Assembly: GCA_011365025.1 (NCBI GenBank)
Contig: RDOF01000009.1
Coordinates: 25,386-89,385, forward strand
Reading direction: 5' to 3'
Source of the DNA: Candidatus Thorarchaeota archaeon
Lineage (GTDB): Archaea; Asgardarchaeota; Thorarchaeia; Thorarchaeales; Thorarchaeaceae
Length of the DNA: 64,000 bases
Shown here piece after piece: positions 43,301 through 52,627 of the stretch. Both the position numbers and the translations under genes were made by a program. Position 1 is the first letter of the stretch; every line of letters begins with the position of its first letter. The notes beneath the pieces were generated by a model. The model saw nothing but the letters and a program-made list of their open reading frames with translations. It was not told the origin of the DNA and did no database searches.

Positions 43301-46300
43301 GAGCGGTCACCCTGGCAGTCACTATGGCTGGTGACTACAACAACCCTGCGTCCTTTGTTTTCAATGTTCAGATTAGAAACCATTACACATCCGCTAGCGT
43401 CATCGGTGACCTCATCACGCCCTGGGGAATGGGCACTTTTGTCACTGTTGTTGTGATAGACCTAGATACTGGCGCGCAACTTACGGCAGCAGCCGTTGCT
43501 TCCTACGATTTCACTTGGACTGGTGGCAGTCATAGTGTCAATCCTGCCCTTTCATTAAGTACCACAATCCCAACGGACTCCTTCTCCGTTGGAACCAAGC
43601 AAATCGTACTCACGGTTGCGATGTCCGGCGACTATGCAAATCCTGCTGCGTATGGCTTTAATGTGCAAATTCGAAATCACTTCACATCGATAACGGTCAT
43701 TGGCAACCTCATTACACCTCATGGTGAAGACATAGGTGCGACGATTGTAGTTAGGGACACGGACACCGATGGCCAGCTTGTCATTGGTGATGTTGACTCA
43801 TTCTCGTTTAGTTGGAGCGGTGGTTCCTACGGTCAGGATCCAGCTACTAGCCTGAGTGTGACCCTGCCCACCAACTCATGGACTATTGGCTCGGTGCTTG
43901 TGAACTTGTCATTGGTGATGAGTGGTGACTATGACAACCCCTCAGCGCACCAGTTCACCATCCAGATTCGTAAGCACTATACCGCGGTTACAGTGGTTGG
44001 CTCTCTAACTTCTCCCTATGGAAATATCACTCCGCTGACAGTTAGAATAACGGATCTCGACACCGGCACGCTAGTTGCGATTGGTGACGTTGATGACTTT
44101 GATTTCACATGGGTTGGAGGTTCACACTACGAAGCAGCAACGACCTTTGACATCGACCTGCCTACCGATACTTGGTCTGTTGGAACGAAGTCGGTCACTC
44201 TCACAGCAACAATGGATTCTGCTTCGATTTACAATGATCCTTCATCATACGTATTCCTAGTGACGATTAGAAGCCTTGCTACCTACCTGTTCAATGAACC
44301 AAGCGACCTCATTTTCCCAACAGGTTTTGATTTCAATATCATTCTTGGATTTAACGTGACTGAGCCAGGCATCCATTATGGCGAAACAATTAACGGTGAG
44401 GCTGCAGCATTTGTCGTTCGCAACGCTTCCTACATCTATCCTGCAACGGTCGTTGGTCTAGGAAATGGCAGGTATAATTTGACCATTGATGCCTCCTTCT
44501 TCCTTGAAGGAACCTACATGATCATAGTATCTGTGGACCCTGTCAGCAATCTCTACGCCAGCACTCAGCTTGTAATTGTGTTCAATGTTCGACCTGCAAG
44601 GAGCGACCTTACTGCTAATCTATACACTGTGTCAACTCCTTACAATATGGATGCTGAGGTAACACTGTACTACATCGACCTGGATAGAAGTTCGGGCATT
44701 ACAACCGCCACAATCACCTCGTCCGATGCGACGATCGACTATGTTCATTCTGGCAATGGTGCTTACGTCGTTACCATTGATGTTTCAGGCTTCTCTCTGG
44801 GCAGTCACACTGTCAACCTAACCGCTGATGCTACCGGCTATGACGCTAGAAGCGTTATCATAACTATTGTTGTGACTCAAATACACACTAACGCAGAACC
44901 CTCTGTTATCTCACTAGATATGCCAGTTGGAAGTACTAAGATATTCTACATAAGCTATGACGACTTGGACAATGGCATCCCGATTTCAGGCGCGAGCTAT
45001 GACCAAAATTGGACTGGTGCTATTGCGCTTTCAATTCAGTGGGATGTGAATAGATACAAGATAACCTTCACGACAACAGGCTCTGACACCCTGGGCATTT
45101 TCGTTATCTGGTTCAACTTCACGAAAGGTGCAAATTACCAGCCCGGTTATTGTGAGATTGAGGTCGACATCAGAAGTCACGTGACCATCTTCAACCTTGT
45201 CAGCGCAGTAGAACCCACAACCTTTACGGGAACTATCGAGATTCCTGTCCGTTATTATGACTGGGACAACCGCGTTGGCATTGATTCTGCATTTGTACAG
45301 CAATATGTTTACAACTCCAGTGCTCCTTACAACTTCATTCCTTCTGTTCTTGTCAATGATGGGGGAGGATATTACACAATCCAAATCGATGCAAGCCTCT
45401 GCAATCTCGGTCTGCAATCCTTCTTGGTCTACTTCAATTGGACCGGCCCAGTAGCGCAGTACGAGAACAAGGTAATTACAGTCACAGCGAACATTATAGG
45501 CATAGACTCAAAGCTCACGCTCATTGTATCTTCAGAACCGACTCCATATGGCGGAATGATGAGTTACGAAATTCTCTATGCAGAGCTTGCAGGTCAAGGC
45601 ATAACAAACACCAGCAATCCCTATGGCGATGGCAACGTTCACATCTATGTCATCTTCACTGGAGAGTCGGTTGACCTGTCCCAGGTCACTATTCTCGAGA
45701 TTGACTATCTAGCTAAAGCAGGGCGGTACCTTATCGAGTTCAACTCATCGTTGTTTGCCAGGACGGGTCTCGTGTACATGACGCTCTTTATCAACTGGAC
45801 TGATGGAGTTGCTCCCTTCTACACAAACAGAGTGGATACCATATCAGTCCGTATTCTTCCAAGGGATACCATTGTTTCCGTAATTCCGGCTTCTGCAACA
45901 CCTTACAATGAGAATGCAACCTTCTCCTTCACATTCGAGGACGTGACGGGCACCGAAGCAGTCCTGATAGGCGACTCGCCAAGCCTTGGCATTGTTCTCA
46001 GTCTGGCTGACTATACATTGACATATGATTCTGGGTCTAAGTGGTTTACTATATCATTTGATACCGTTCAGTTTGGATCCTTAGGCCAGCAATCGTTCAC
46101 GTTAGATGTTACTTGGACAGGAGTTCCATATTATCAGAATCGAACTGGACAGCTTGTTTTTGTCACTGTTACATTCAGACAAACAACATTAGACTATCAA
46201 TCTCCTCCACCAACATCTTTTGGCGACAGTGCAACATTCACCGTGACCTGGACTGATATCGCAAGTCTACCACCAGCAGGTATTCTTGGAGCAACCGTCA

Positions 46301-49300
46301 CCTTATACGATGGCCTCACACTGATTCCTGGAATGTACTACACGGTGACTCCGTTGGGCGGCGGTCAATACAGAATAGTGTTTGATTCAGATTACTACTC
46401 ATCACCAGGAACCTATTCTCTCTCAGCCAACGTGACATCTCCTCAGTTCTACTACGACAGTGAGCTTACTTCAAGGCAGTTCGCTCTTAGATACAGAACA
46501 ACACTCCTCTCGTCAGAGCCGATTGACCGAGTTCCTTACAACTCCTCAATGGTTGCCATTCTTCATTATCAGGACATTCTGACGCTTGCAAACATTGGGA
46601 ATGATACCTTCAAGGTGACCTTCATCATTCTCACGACTGGTGATTGGATCTACACATGCGAATGGAAGCCAGGCCTGGGCTACTATGTACTGACTGTTGA
46701 AACATACAATCAGGTCGGGCTTGAGATTGGCATTGACTACTCTCTCTGGCTTAATATCAGCTATGCAGATGAGAACCCATACTATCGATGGGATGACCTA
46801 ACTATTACATTCCAGCTGCGATACAGGGAATCAACTCTGGAGCGTACTGTCGCGCCAGTTCCAACTCCCTACCTGGATTATGCAAACTTCACAGTGTACT
46901 TCAGCGATGCTGATGCAGAGGCGGGAATTGGAGGTGCTGAGATACTTGTAAGCCACGGTGGTAGTGACCTTAACTTGGGTACCGAGTACCTTTACACAGC
47001 ATTAGGCGGCGGCTTCTACGATGTTTCTGTCCGAAGTGATATCTTTGGTGCACTTGGTTCCTCTTCGGTTACCGTGTGGGCCAATTGGATACTAGGAGAA
47101 CCGTATCACGATAACGCATCACTGATTGTAGCTATCTCAGTAATAACTCGCTCAACGAATATTGAGATTGATGTGCCTCCCGCAAGAACTTCCTATCTGG
47201 AGAATGTGACCTTCATTGTTTCCTTTATTGATCTTGGTTCAGGGCAGCTTCTCTCGATTTCAAAGAATATGATTTCAATTTCTGCTGGAGGCTCGCCACT
47301 GCAACCCTCAGAATTCGCAATAATTCAAATTGGGGCTGGGCCGCAGTATGAAATCAGCATCAATTCGGTCTACCTATCCTCGGGATTGGTTTCGAATCTT
47401 ATCGTAACAATCGCGGTAGACTGGCCAAATGCACCTGACTACTATGCCTACGACTCATCAACCACTCGAGTGACAATTATTGGTCGCTCTACGTTTGTTT
47501 CTATCAACAGACCTGGTAACACTGCATTCGGAGAGAACGCCACCTTCACCTTTCAATTCCTTGACACAACTACTTTTCCTGAGCAAGTCATAGCAGATTC
47601 TATTCATCTTACAATTACAAGTAGTCTGATTGAGTTTCCGACAATCTTCTACAATTCAGGAACTGGCTTCTTCGAGGTTTCGTTCAACACGGCACAGTTT
47701 GGTAGCATTGGCCTGAAATCTTTCTATCTCAACCTTACTTGGGCGGGGTCCCCATACTATCTCAATAAAACTATCCAAGTGGTCTATGTGACCGTGACCC
47801 TCAGACAGACCCAGGTCAACTTTGAGGCACCGGATCCAACACCCTACGGTGACCTGGCAAACTTCACCCTGACATATCTCGACATTGCGGGTACTATTGC
47901 CGATGGAATATCAGAGGTGGATGCCACGCTGAAACTATACTACCTTGGAGTGCAGATTCCTGGAGCATACTACTCCGTAGTGCCCGATGGGACGGGCAAC
48001 TACAGTGTCAGCCTAGACTCTGGCTATTTCACCACCCCGGGTATCTACGCAATCACGGCAGAATTCACCTACACTGGGACCGGTTACAAGGCCGATGCAT
48101 CGGCAGTTAGGAACCTGAATGTCAGAGTTAGAGCGACGCTGCTTTCCGTTGAGCCTGTTGGTCAAATTGGCTATGGCACTGTGATTGACGGCATTCTGGT
48201 GTTTCAGGATCAGGGTACTCTATCGGTGGTTGGGAATTTAACGAATCATGTCACCTTCACAATCCTGACTGATTTTGGTGTGCCGTGGGTCTACACAATC
48301 GAGTGGCAGGAGTCCACTCAGAACTATCACTTGCTCCTCGAAACGGATGGCCAGCCATTTGCTCTCTATGGCTCGTATTCTGTTCAGGTTCGCATGTCCT
48401 ATGCCTATGTTGATCCCTTCTACGGTTCGGATACTGCATACATTCTCTTCTCAATTAGAACTCGAACTTCAAGCCTAGATATTCAAGAGGCTCCCCTGGC
48501 AACTCAGTACCTTGAGTATTCCACATTCACGCTGTATTACTGGGATGCAGACGTAATCGCAGGCATTCCGGGCGCGACAATCCTTTTGGAGAATACTACA
48601 GGCGTCCTCACTCAAGGTCTACACTACTTCGTAACGGCCGGAGTTCCAGGTGTTTACTACATCTCCCTCAACACGACTGCCCTTGACGGGCTCGGGCTCT
48701 TCAAGGTTCGTGCAAGAGCTATTTGGCCCGGTGGACAACCTTTCCATGACAACGCCGCGCGAAATGTCACTGTATCTGTCGTACGAAGACAAGCAGAGGT
48801 GGAACTAGTTTCACCCCCGTCTATCGCAAGGTACCTTGATAATGTGACATTTACACTCGCCTTTATTGACTCTCTTTCAAGACAGCCAATCATCATTACT
48901 GCATGGGACATTACATTGTATGCTGGTGGTCTACTCTTGAGTTCATCTGACTTTACGATGACCCAAGTAGGTACCAATTTCGAGGTCAGCATCAACTCCA
49001 CTGTACTCGGAGCAACGCTTGTTACCAATCTGAATGTAACAATTGTCATAGACTGGCAGGATACACTAGCTCCCTACAACATGACCATCCCAATTCTCCT
49101 GCGGGATGAGGGGAACGATAATCCAATTCAGGGGGCAATTATCCTCTTCAGTTGTCAAGAGGTGCCTCTCACTGAGGGATTCTCCTATTGGATTGCTGAG
49201 GGTACTGGAGCCAATATTGGCCTTTACACGATAACCGTTTGGACCGAGGCCTTGACCAATGTTGGCAATTATCACTTCGATATACGTGTTCAGTGGGACC

Positions 49301-52300
49301 CACTAATCTCACCCTACTATTCCAACAGAAGCGTCTTTACCATGACAGGCTCAGTCGATCTCATATGGACAAGTCTACAAGCAGACTCTCCTCTGCCCTC
49401 TTCCATTCAGATTACTGATTTTGTAAGCATCAATGTAACTTATAGAGATGTAGACCATGGCCAGATTGGGGTTGAAGGCGCCACAATAACTGTAGTATAT
49501 GTGCATTCGGGACTTCAACCGCAAGATTACCAACCACCCCAATATCTTGGAAATGGCACCTATCTCCTGAGATTCAGCACCGCTGGCTTACCATCAACAG
49601 GTAGCTACGGTGTGAGCATTACTGTGCAGCGGACTCGGTACACGCTGCTTACAGTTGTTTCAACAATAAGTGTCGTCAATATCAGGACATCACTGACTCC
49701 TGCTGAATCAACAATCACATTGGACTGGACAGACCTCGCTTGGGTAATCGTCACATACGATGACCTGCTCCATGGAACTCACATATCTGGAGCTAGCCTT
49801 TCATGGAACTACGCTGGAGCGGTTGGCGTTTTCACTCCGACTGCAGTTCCAGGACAATATCAAGCCTATATTGACACAACGGCTGCGGGCGATGGGACCA
49901 AAGTGGTCACCATCTATGCTTCGAAGGCTAGCTATGATACTGCCGTCGCAACGGTGACTCTTGTCGTTCTGCCTCGTCCTAGCGAGATAGAGCCGATAGA
50001 CCCGGCTGGTGATTTCGCCGATGTGAACCGTGGTTCTGACCTCAGAATTGAGATTAGGTTGGTGGATTCTTACACAAATTATACAATCTCCTGGACCTAT
50101 GACACTCAGGTATACGCAACCTTTAGCGACTCCCCAACCAGGTACTACCTTTCATACAATAGTACTAGCGAAACATGGTGGGGCTTCATCAATGGTACGG
50201 CAACTGGTGGGAAAGAACCTGGAATATACACTGCGCGTATCACTGCCATCATAGACAACTACAATCCGGGTACCTATCAATTCAAGGTAGATGTTCAGCT
50301 GACTAAGACAACGCTTCGACTAGAACCATATGTCGAGGAACTAGTAGCTTACTACACCCAGAATCTAACATTCACGATTCGATTCACCTATCGAAATGCC
50401 TCGATTGATGAAAACATCACTTTGGCTTTGGTCAGATGGACCTTGGAAGCACTAGGCATTAACGAAACATTTACTCACCTAGGAAACGGGCTTTATTCAT
50501 TGACTATCAACACATCAGATGTTGGCCTTAGCTACGGAATCTGGAGACTGACATTTAGAGGACTGCCTGATGATCCATACTTCTCGGAGGCTTTCGTGGA
50601 AATAAAAATCACTATCAATAAAATCCCAACTGAGGCCGTAGCTCCTGACCCGCTAACAGTCACATGGGGCTGGGCAGGTAACATTAGTTTCTACTACAAC
50701 AATACCTTCGGTCTGGCTGGGATCGAGGGCGCGACGGTGACCTATGACTATGGAGGCGAAAGCGGCCTCCATGCAGTGGATATTGGAGGTGGCTGGTATC
50801 TCATCGAGGTCAACACCACCTTGTTGGAATCCGAACAAAGGTACACGTTGAGAGTATACTTCCTGCTTGAGAGCTACGAGAATGCAGAAACCGCCATCCC
50901 CATACTTGTCTACGAAAGGGAAACCGCGGTGACCGTCATTACTCCTGAGCAAAACCAGGTTGACGAGAATCCCCTGAACTTGGTGGTGCCAATGGGTGAC
51001 CTGGTTGAGATTATTCTCTTCTACAACGATACCGATCCTATAGCTTCCATGTTTGGAGGCGGGATTGTTGGTGCAACTATTCTTGATATCACAAAACTTA
51101 CTGGTCCAAGCTTCAGCCTTAGTAGAGTCATAGCTGTTGAGGACCTCGGAGGCGGCTACTATCGAATTATCTTTGATACTTCCGACCTCGCTCTCTATAA
51201 TTTCACCAGTGGCGTTCCTCGTGTGTACGGTGAAGCCTACAGACTAGCAATAGGTCTTGACTTTGCCTATCGTGAATCTTGGTCTGATGTCATCAGGATT
51301 AGAATCATAAATAGGCCCACGGTGATTGTTGTGATTGAAGCCGCCCCTGATGAGCTAACCAATGGCTTTGATGTCGTCGTTGACCTATACTTTGGCGATA
51401 CTTGGTCTGGAACAGCTGTTGAAGGGGCAGAGATGATTTACACGTCTGGAAACACTGTCTTAATCGAGGAGTCATGGACTAGTGCTGGAGGCCACTATTT
51501 CTTCAGACTAAGAGCGGTTGCAGCTAGCGACACCTCCGTCATCACGATTGAGTTGGCGAAGAGATATCATATCAACCAAACAATATCATTTTCCGTTACC
51601 GCTCGGCCAAACGAAATAGACAATGCGCTAGGTATGGTAAGAAACATTGGATTGCCAATCGCTCTCTTCGTCATCATGGTGCTTGGGCTCTATGTTCGAG
51701 TCTGGAGCGTGCCGAAAAGGATACGGCAAATAAATGGACAGATAAAGGCACTCCGAAAGGGCAAGATGCCCAAGCCGATTCCTGATGTTCAGAGTAGACA
51801 GCAGATTCTTGCTACACTCTTCAATGACACCTATGCCAAGTTGGAGATAACTCGAGTAGCAGACCAGATGCCGGACGAATCTATCAGAGTGGCCGTTCCG
51901 GAGATGGGAGAGCTTCTTGTCCAGCTGTCCATCCTCACGAATCTCAGTCCGGACGAGCTCGAGGAGTTCAAGGCTGACATCGCCAAGATGCGAATGAGTG
52001 AGCAGGCCGCCTTCGTGAAAGAGGTCATCATGCAGGAGGCCATTCGTGCAGCTCGGAGAGAGGGCAAGACAGTTGACGAGATCCTGGAGGGCCTCCAAGC
52101 TGATGCCAAACGTCGCCTCGCAGGTGCAGAGAAGGATGTGTTCGTTAGTGAGAGATTCATTGAGCCGAAGCCTGAATCGGTTGTACTTGTGGAAGAGGAA
52201 CCTGAGCCAGAGGTCGAAGAGAGGATCACTCCAAAGGACTTCGAAGACGAAGTGACGCCAGATGATAGACTAAGTCCCTTCGAGATCGAGCAACTCCGCA

Positions 52301-52419
52301 AGGATCTTGAGGAACGAGGAGTGCCACCTCATGAGATTGATACCATCCTTGAGCAGGCAAAGGTTCTTCCGCGGGAATTGGTTGAAGAGCTGATAAAAAG
52401 CCTAGAAGGAAAGAAGTAG
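37396..52419 (+). CDS. Giant single-pass surface protein (5007 aa), DUF2341/LamG and Ig-like repeats
   Basis: A signal peptide (LVMIMFVFLFISPVFQAAG) leads into a large extracellular region. Near residue 550 is a DUF2341-like module (FPVMIDIIDNDLKTKVQADG), then a LamG/concanavalin-like module to about 870. A second DUF2341/LamG pair covers about 1085-1430. Six Ig-like repeats lie at about 1698-2292, and some two dozen further related beta-sandwich units ('Y-x-D...GIxGATI...NGxYxL/I') run to about 4700. One membrane segment (IGLPIALFVIMVLGLYVRVW, near 4750) is followed by basic residues and a 235-residue cytoplasmic tail. The tail ends in ERGVPPHEIDTILEQ. The ectodomain is rich in NxS/T sequons and poor in Cys. 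TGGAGGT precedes ATG 37396. Probably an adhesin or cell-envelope protein. A paralogue follows at 52628. Confidence 0.9.
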   Translation: MRCEFRYLVMIMFVFLFISPVFQAAGPDNAWNSFGSINPDQSRILSDGTSATTGSGSPIPYTMTGIAINRDDGTFLIDADTAEIGSITLSDGWSGSNLQATIDELVVRVDDALRNPTWDGTHPEKWLIGETASRVEDVIVPDDWTLVFNDPDDSAHPHDGVWEMVDRSGQGYSGSPGFEFQAEIDASYNLDPTDEMYLGQHVLAPWRSITNARITFYYYVKSTSDLSDQVHLFTRFAGVTTKYHVFESTDATDTWIQATTTISPSQLAGITLPNALQFDIGLATDISGTLGVAQDAYVLVDEITLEMNVRPFPEQIGLKVNGTSVIGATPGSVYPYEPDDDSRDAWDDSSAGLNLNGNTWIGTSVPSVGTYSSTTSWTDTAISETGIQFQLNIPYGAAITAAYLEVEPSSTSYNPDMRIHVAGFDSTGQPIQPFTAGLPHLEDRLTYVGTSIDWDPGSWMSSVRIRQRSPDIAPLIQSVVSETNWASGNYISVILDYMWSTNPSARNSIKGAYGTTYAANELPRLFVEYLLPLPEDTVYLMQYQKDITIDHTKVSATLTDFPVMIDIIDNDLKTKVQADGDDIAFRLGDNALDFEIELFDQDYSPTQAHLVAWIKIPTLSSTADTVITMLYGNPDAGSTSSSRVWTDYAAVHHMADDPSGTVYDSTSNNHDGTAYGGMDSNDVVTGIAGNALDFTFDSGTTANSDMISIGQVYTDDWTDFTVSIWVNQDISRDCRVFSKTPTTTTTDHRITTRLAFSVFNVRLRTDGTATGISQNTNKSVVTGNWHYLVWSWSATRGSILAYMDGQPALEYTYGGTSVYDSNDVFVIANNNMANDPTYERFFDGQLDEIRLTTVIRDEDWIDTEYENIVNHATFYSVGSEEALQTIYSDADSAKLFFSTTSISPVTLNAGMTMEISGSGQSLDESMSEGTSFVVANASVVEWTANILVSPPADTDSLDVVVQFPQAEWKPVYVFNPLNQSKVMGTDWWYEGSLLIIDAAAVDYWGVWELRFASWNYIEDLQLGKFGETLSSTGEFNITDTLSFRSFSPTITGATTGFSMIDPSGSVWYSTSSTTAATDPHLFPSFRYRKTLTVPHSLIQTDVVNYPFGFSYVFTDLQNPAKVQSDGSDILFEQNGIIVPHEIEIFTQSTGRLVAWVRLNLSSSSDTPFTMYYGNPVIGPLENPHALWSDTYEAVWHLSEPTTDESTGAIHYDSTAGGHDGTQYGNMMLSGKIANAQFFDGTSGIVDDHILIESTLAPEGDVMITGWFNLGLTGFSSASATSLVLMEKFLNNDVNMHLCLVGGDYNYSAPADGSLVFKIESASGARYTWTTKTVWNPSTWYYFACYMDSSNQANNKIYINEGSTITDVTDPGGSNTVTGDLSFAADWAIGGGQIDTYCIGSGEGWFAGYLDEIRVLTAPRSVSWLQTEYSNQYNPSLILAGSESSRLTDQTTVSKALDSTAGAGEWIIHAYYNDTGTSVANKTGLYERNFIVKHDSSLSILAPGDATSDQTTYKVTGDMLYVEVELTDDVNSNFISGATVTMDWSVSGTPTTRTFEDYGDGRYGIALNTTDLGDNQQWQLDLESIHPYYNKATNSLFVDLHHDTDLSYIHLDTTPVGFTFTATLIFEDAYSGAPVEGATITFSNGTAVNVLSEGGGMYNISLTSDGLGVGDHSYSLVASKAGAYLVDGSVDVTFTLRPHYTTVSVSGDLITPHGFGTQFIVTVIDTDTGGTLSISSIDSFSFTWSGGSQLVDPVSSLTVDLLTATWPVGTRAVTLTATLSDSLYYNPETYDFDIVIRNHYTAIAVQGDLVTPWGFDTQVTVVVVDLDTGLGLDVTNVDSYGFTWSGGSYDVDPALSLTADLPASGWPVGSRSVTIALTMTGDYDDPSNYQFAVQIRNHYTSVAVGGDFITPWGMTTSVTVVVFDVDTGTELTATEVSSYLFTWTGGSHNVLPASSLTTTLPTDSWPVGLRAVTLAVTMAGDYNNPASFVFNVQIRNHYTSASVIGDLITPWGMGTFVTVVVIDLDTGAQLTAAAVASYDFTWTGGSHSVNPALSLSTTIPTDSFSVGTKQIVLTVAMSGDYANPAAYGFNVQIRNHFTSITVIGNLITPHGEDIGATIVVRDTDTDGQLVIGDVDSFSFSWSGGSYGQDPATSLSVTLPTNSWTIGSVLVNLSLVMSGDYDNPSAHQFTIQIRKHYTAVTVVGSLTSPYGNITPLTVRITDLDTGTLVAIGDVDDFDFTWVGGSHYEAATTFDIDLPTDTWSVGTKSVTLTATMDSASIYNDPSSYVFLVTIRSLATYLFNEPSDLIFPTGFDFNIILGFNVTEPGIHYGETINGEAAAFVVRNASYIYPATVVGLGNGRYNLTIDASFFLEGTYMIIVSVDPVSNLYASTQLVIVFNVRPARSDLTANLYTVSTPYNMDAEVTLYYIDLDRSSGITTATITSSDATIDYVHSGNGAYVVTIDVSGFSLGSHTVNLTADATGYDARSVIITIVVTQIHTNAEPSVISLDMPVGSTKIFYISYDDLDNGIPISGASYDQNWTGAIALSIQWDVNRYKITFTTTGSDTLGIFVIWFNFTKGANYQPGYCEIEVDIRSHVTIFNLVSAVEPTTFTGTIEIPVRYYDWDNRVGIDSAFVQQYVYNSSAPYNFIPSVLVNDGGGYYTIQIDASLCNLGLQSFLVYFNWTGPVAQYENKVITVTANIIGIDSKLTLIVSSEPTPYGGMMSYEILYAELAGQGITNTSNPYGDGNVHIYVIFTGESVDLSQVTILEIDYLAKAGRYLIEFNSSLFARTGLVYMTLFINWTDGVAPFYTNRVDTISVRILPRDTIVSVIPASATPYNENATFSFTFEDVTGTEAVLIGDSPSLGIVLSLADYTLTYDSGSKWFTISFDTVQFGSLGQQSFTLDVTWTGVPYYQNRTGQLVFVTVTFRQTTLDYQSPPPTSFGDSATFTVTWTDIASLPPAGILGATVTLYDGLTLIPGMYYTVTPLGGGQYRIVFDSDYYSSPGTYSLSANVTSPQFYYDSELTSRQFALRYRTTLLSSEPIDRVPYNSSMVAILHYQDILTLANIGNDTFKVTFIILTTGDWIYTCEWKPGLGYYVLTVETYNQVGLEIGIDYSLWLNISYADENPYYRWDDLTITFQLRYRESTLERTVAPVPTPYLDYANFTVYFSDADAEAGIGGAEILVSHGGSDLNLGTEYLYTALGGGFYDVSVRSDIFGALGSSSVTVWANWILGEPYHDNASLIVAISVITRSTNIEIDVPPARTSYLENVTFIVSFIDLGSGQLLSISKNMISISAGGSPLQPSEFAIIQIGAGPQYEISINSVYLSSGLVSNLIVTIAVDWPNAPDYYAYDSSTTRVTIIGRSTFVSINRPGNTAFGENATFTFQFLDTTTFPEQVIADSIHLTITSSLIEFPTIFYNSGTGFFEVSFNTAQFGSIGLKSFYLNLTWAGSPYYLNKTIQVVYVTVTLRQTQVNFEAPDPTPYGDLANFTLTYLDIAGTIADGISEVDATLKLYYLGVQIPGAYYSVVPDGTGNYSVSLDSGYFTTPGIYAITAEFTYTGTGYKADASAVRNLNVRVRATLLSVEPVGQIGYGTVIDGILVFQDQGTLSVVGNLTNHVTFTILTDFGVPWVYTIEWQESTQNYHLLLETDGQPFALYGSYSVQVRMSYAYVDPFYGSDTAYILFSIRTRTSSLDIQEAPLATQYLEYSTFTLYYWDADVIAGIPGATILLENTTGVLTQGLHYFVTAGVPGVYYISLNTTALDGLGLFKVRARAIWPGGQPFHDNAARNVTVSVVRRQAEVELVSPPSIARYLDNVTFTLAFIDSLSRQPIIITAWDITLYAGGLLLSSSDFTMTQVGTNFEVSINSTVLGATLVTNLNVTIVIDWQDTLAPYNMTIPILLRDEGNDNPIQGAIILFSCQEVPLTEGFSYWIAEGTGANIGLYTITVWTEALTNVGNYHFDIRVQWDPLISPYYSNRSVFTMTGSVDLIWTSLQADSPLPSSIQITDFVSINVTYRDVDHGQIGVEGATITVVYVHSGLQPQDYQPPQYLGNGTYLLRFSTAGLPSTGSYGVSITVQRTRYTLLTVVSTISVVNIRTSLTPAESTITLDWTDLAWVIVTYDDLLHGTHISGASLSWNYAGAVGVFTPTAVPGQYQAYIDTTAAGDGTKVVTIYASKASYDTAVATVTLVVLPRPSEIEPIDPAGDFADVNRGSDLRIEIRLVDSYTNYTISWTYDTQVYATFSDSPTRYYLSYNSTSETWWGFINGTATGGKEPGIYTARITAIIDNYNPGTYQFKVDVQLTKTTLRLEPYVEELVAYYTQNLTFTIRFTYRNASIDENITLALVRWTLEALGINETFTHLGNGLYSLTINTSDVGLSYGIWRLTFRGLPDDPYFSEAFVEIKITINKIPTEAVAPDPLTVTWGWAGNISFYYNNTFGLAGIEGATVTYDYGGESGLHAVDIGGGWYLIEVNTTLLESEQRYTLRVYFLLESYENAETAIPILVYERETAVTVITPEQNQVDENPLNLVVPMGDLVEIILFYNDTDPIASMFGGGIVGATILDITKLTGPSFSLSRVIAVEDLGGGYYRIIFDTSDLALYNFTSGVPRVYGEAYRLAIGLDFAYRESWSDVIRIRIINRPTVIVVIEAAPDELTNGFDVVVDLYFGDTWSGTAVEGAEMIYTSGNTVLIEESWTSAGGHYFFRLRAVAASDTSVITIELAKRYHINQTISFSVTARPNEIDNALGMVRNIGLPIALFVIMVLGLYVRVWSVPKRIRQINGQIKALRKGKMPKPIPDVQSRQQILATLFNDTYAKLEITRVADQMPDESIRVAVPEMGELLVQLSILTNLSPDELEEFKADIAKMRMSEQAAFVKEVIMQEAIRAARREGKTVDEILEGLQADAKRRLAGAEKDVFVSERFIEPKPESVVLVEEEPEPEVEERITPKDFEDEVTPDDRLSPFEIEQLRKDLEERGVPPHEIDTILEQAKVLPRELVEELIKSLEGKK
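42487..44271 (+). repeat. Six tandem Ig-like repeats of about 297-300 bp in the giant protein
   Basis: Repeat units begin at 42487, 42787, 43084, 43381, 43678 and 43975, each about 99-100 codons. Every unit opens with H(Y/F)T followed by a strand and a G(D/N/S)L-type turn, has TWxGGS or SWSGGS in the middle, and ends near VQIRNHYT. Units 2-4 are closest to each other. The paralogous gene holds only two copies, so the array was expanded here. Confidence 0.88.
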
Positions 52420-52440
52420 GTTTTTTCGGGAACTACTTCT
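52412..52440 (+). terminator. Hairpin with T-run ending the first giant gene
   Basis: AGAAGTAG at 52412-52419 (it includes the stop codon TAG) pairs perfectly with CTACTTCT at 52433-52440. The loop holds six Ts (52421-52426). The T-run alone is a good archaeal termination signal. Confidence 0.55.
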
Positions 52441-52627
52441 CCTCCTTCTGTGAAACCACAAGCTCTTCGAAAAATGAAAGGGTTATCCAACTCATAGCTG
52501 CCACTCCGAACAGCATTTCTTATTATGTGGTTAGTACAACTTCGAGCCCTGAAACATCACTGGTATCAGGGCTGCATCTTATAGTGCTGCAAACATATCA
52601 GTGGCACAAGCTTAGAGGTCGACCATA

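Noticed and set aside
42487..44271. CRISPR-like or satellite array
   Set aside because: The period is about 297-300 bp, the copies are diverged and always in frame, and they encode Ig-like protein repeats.
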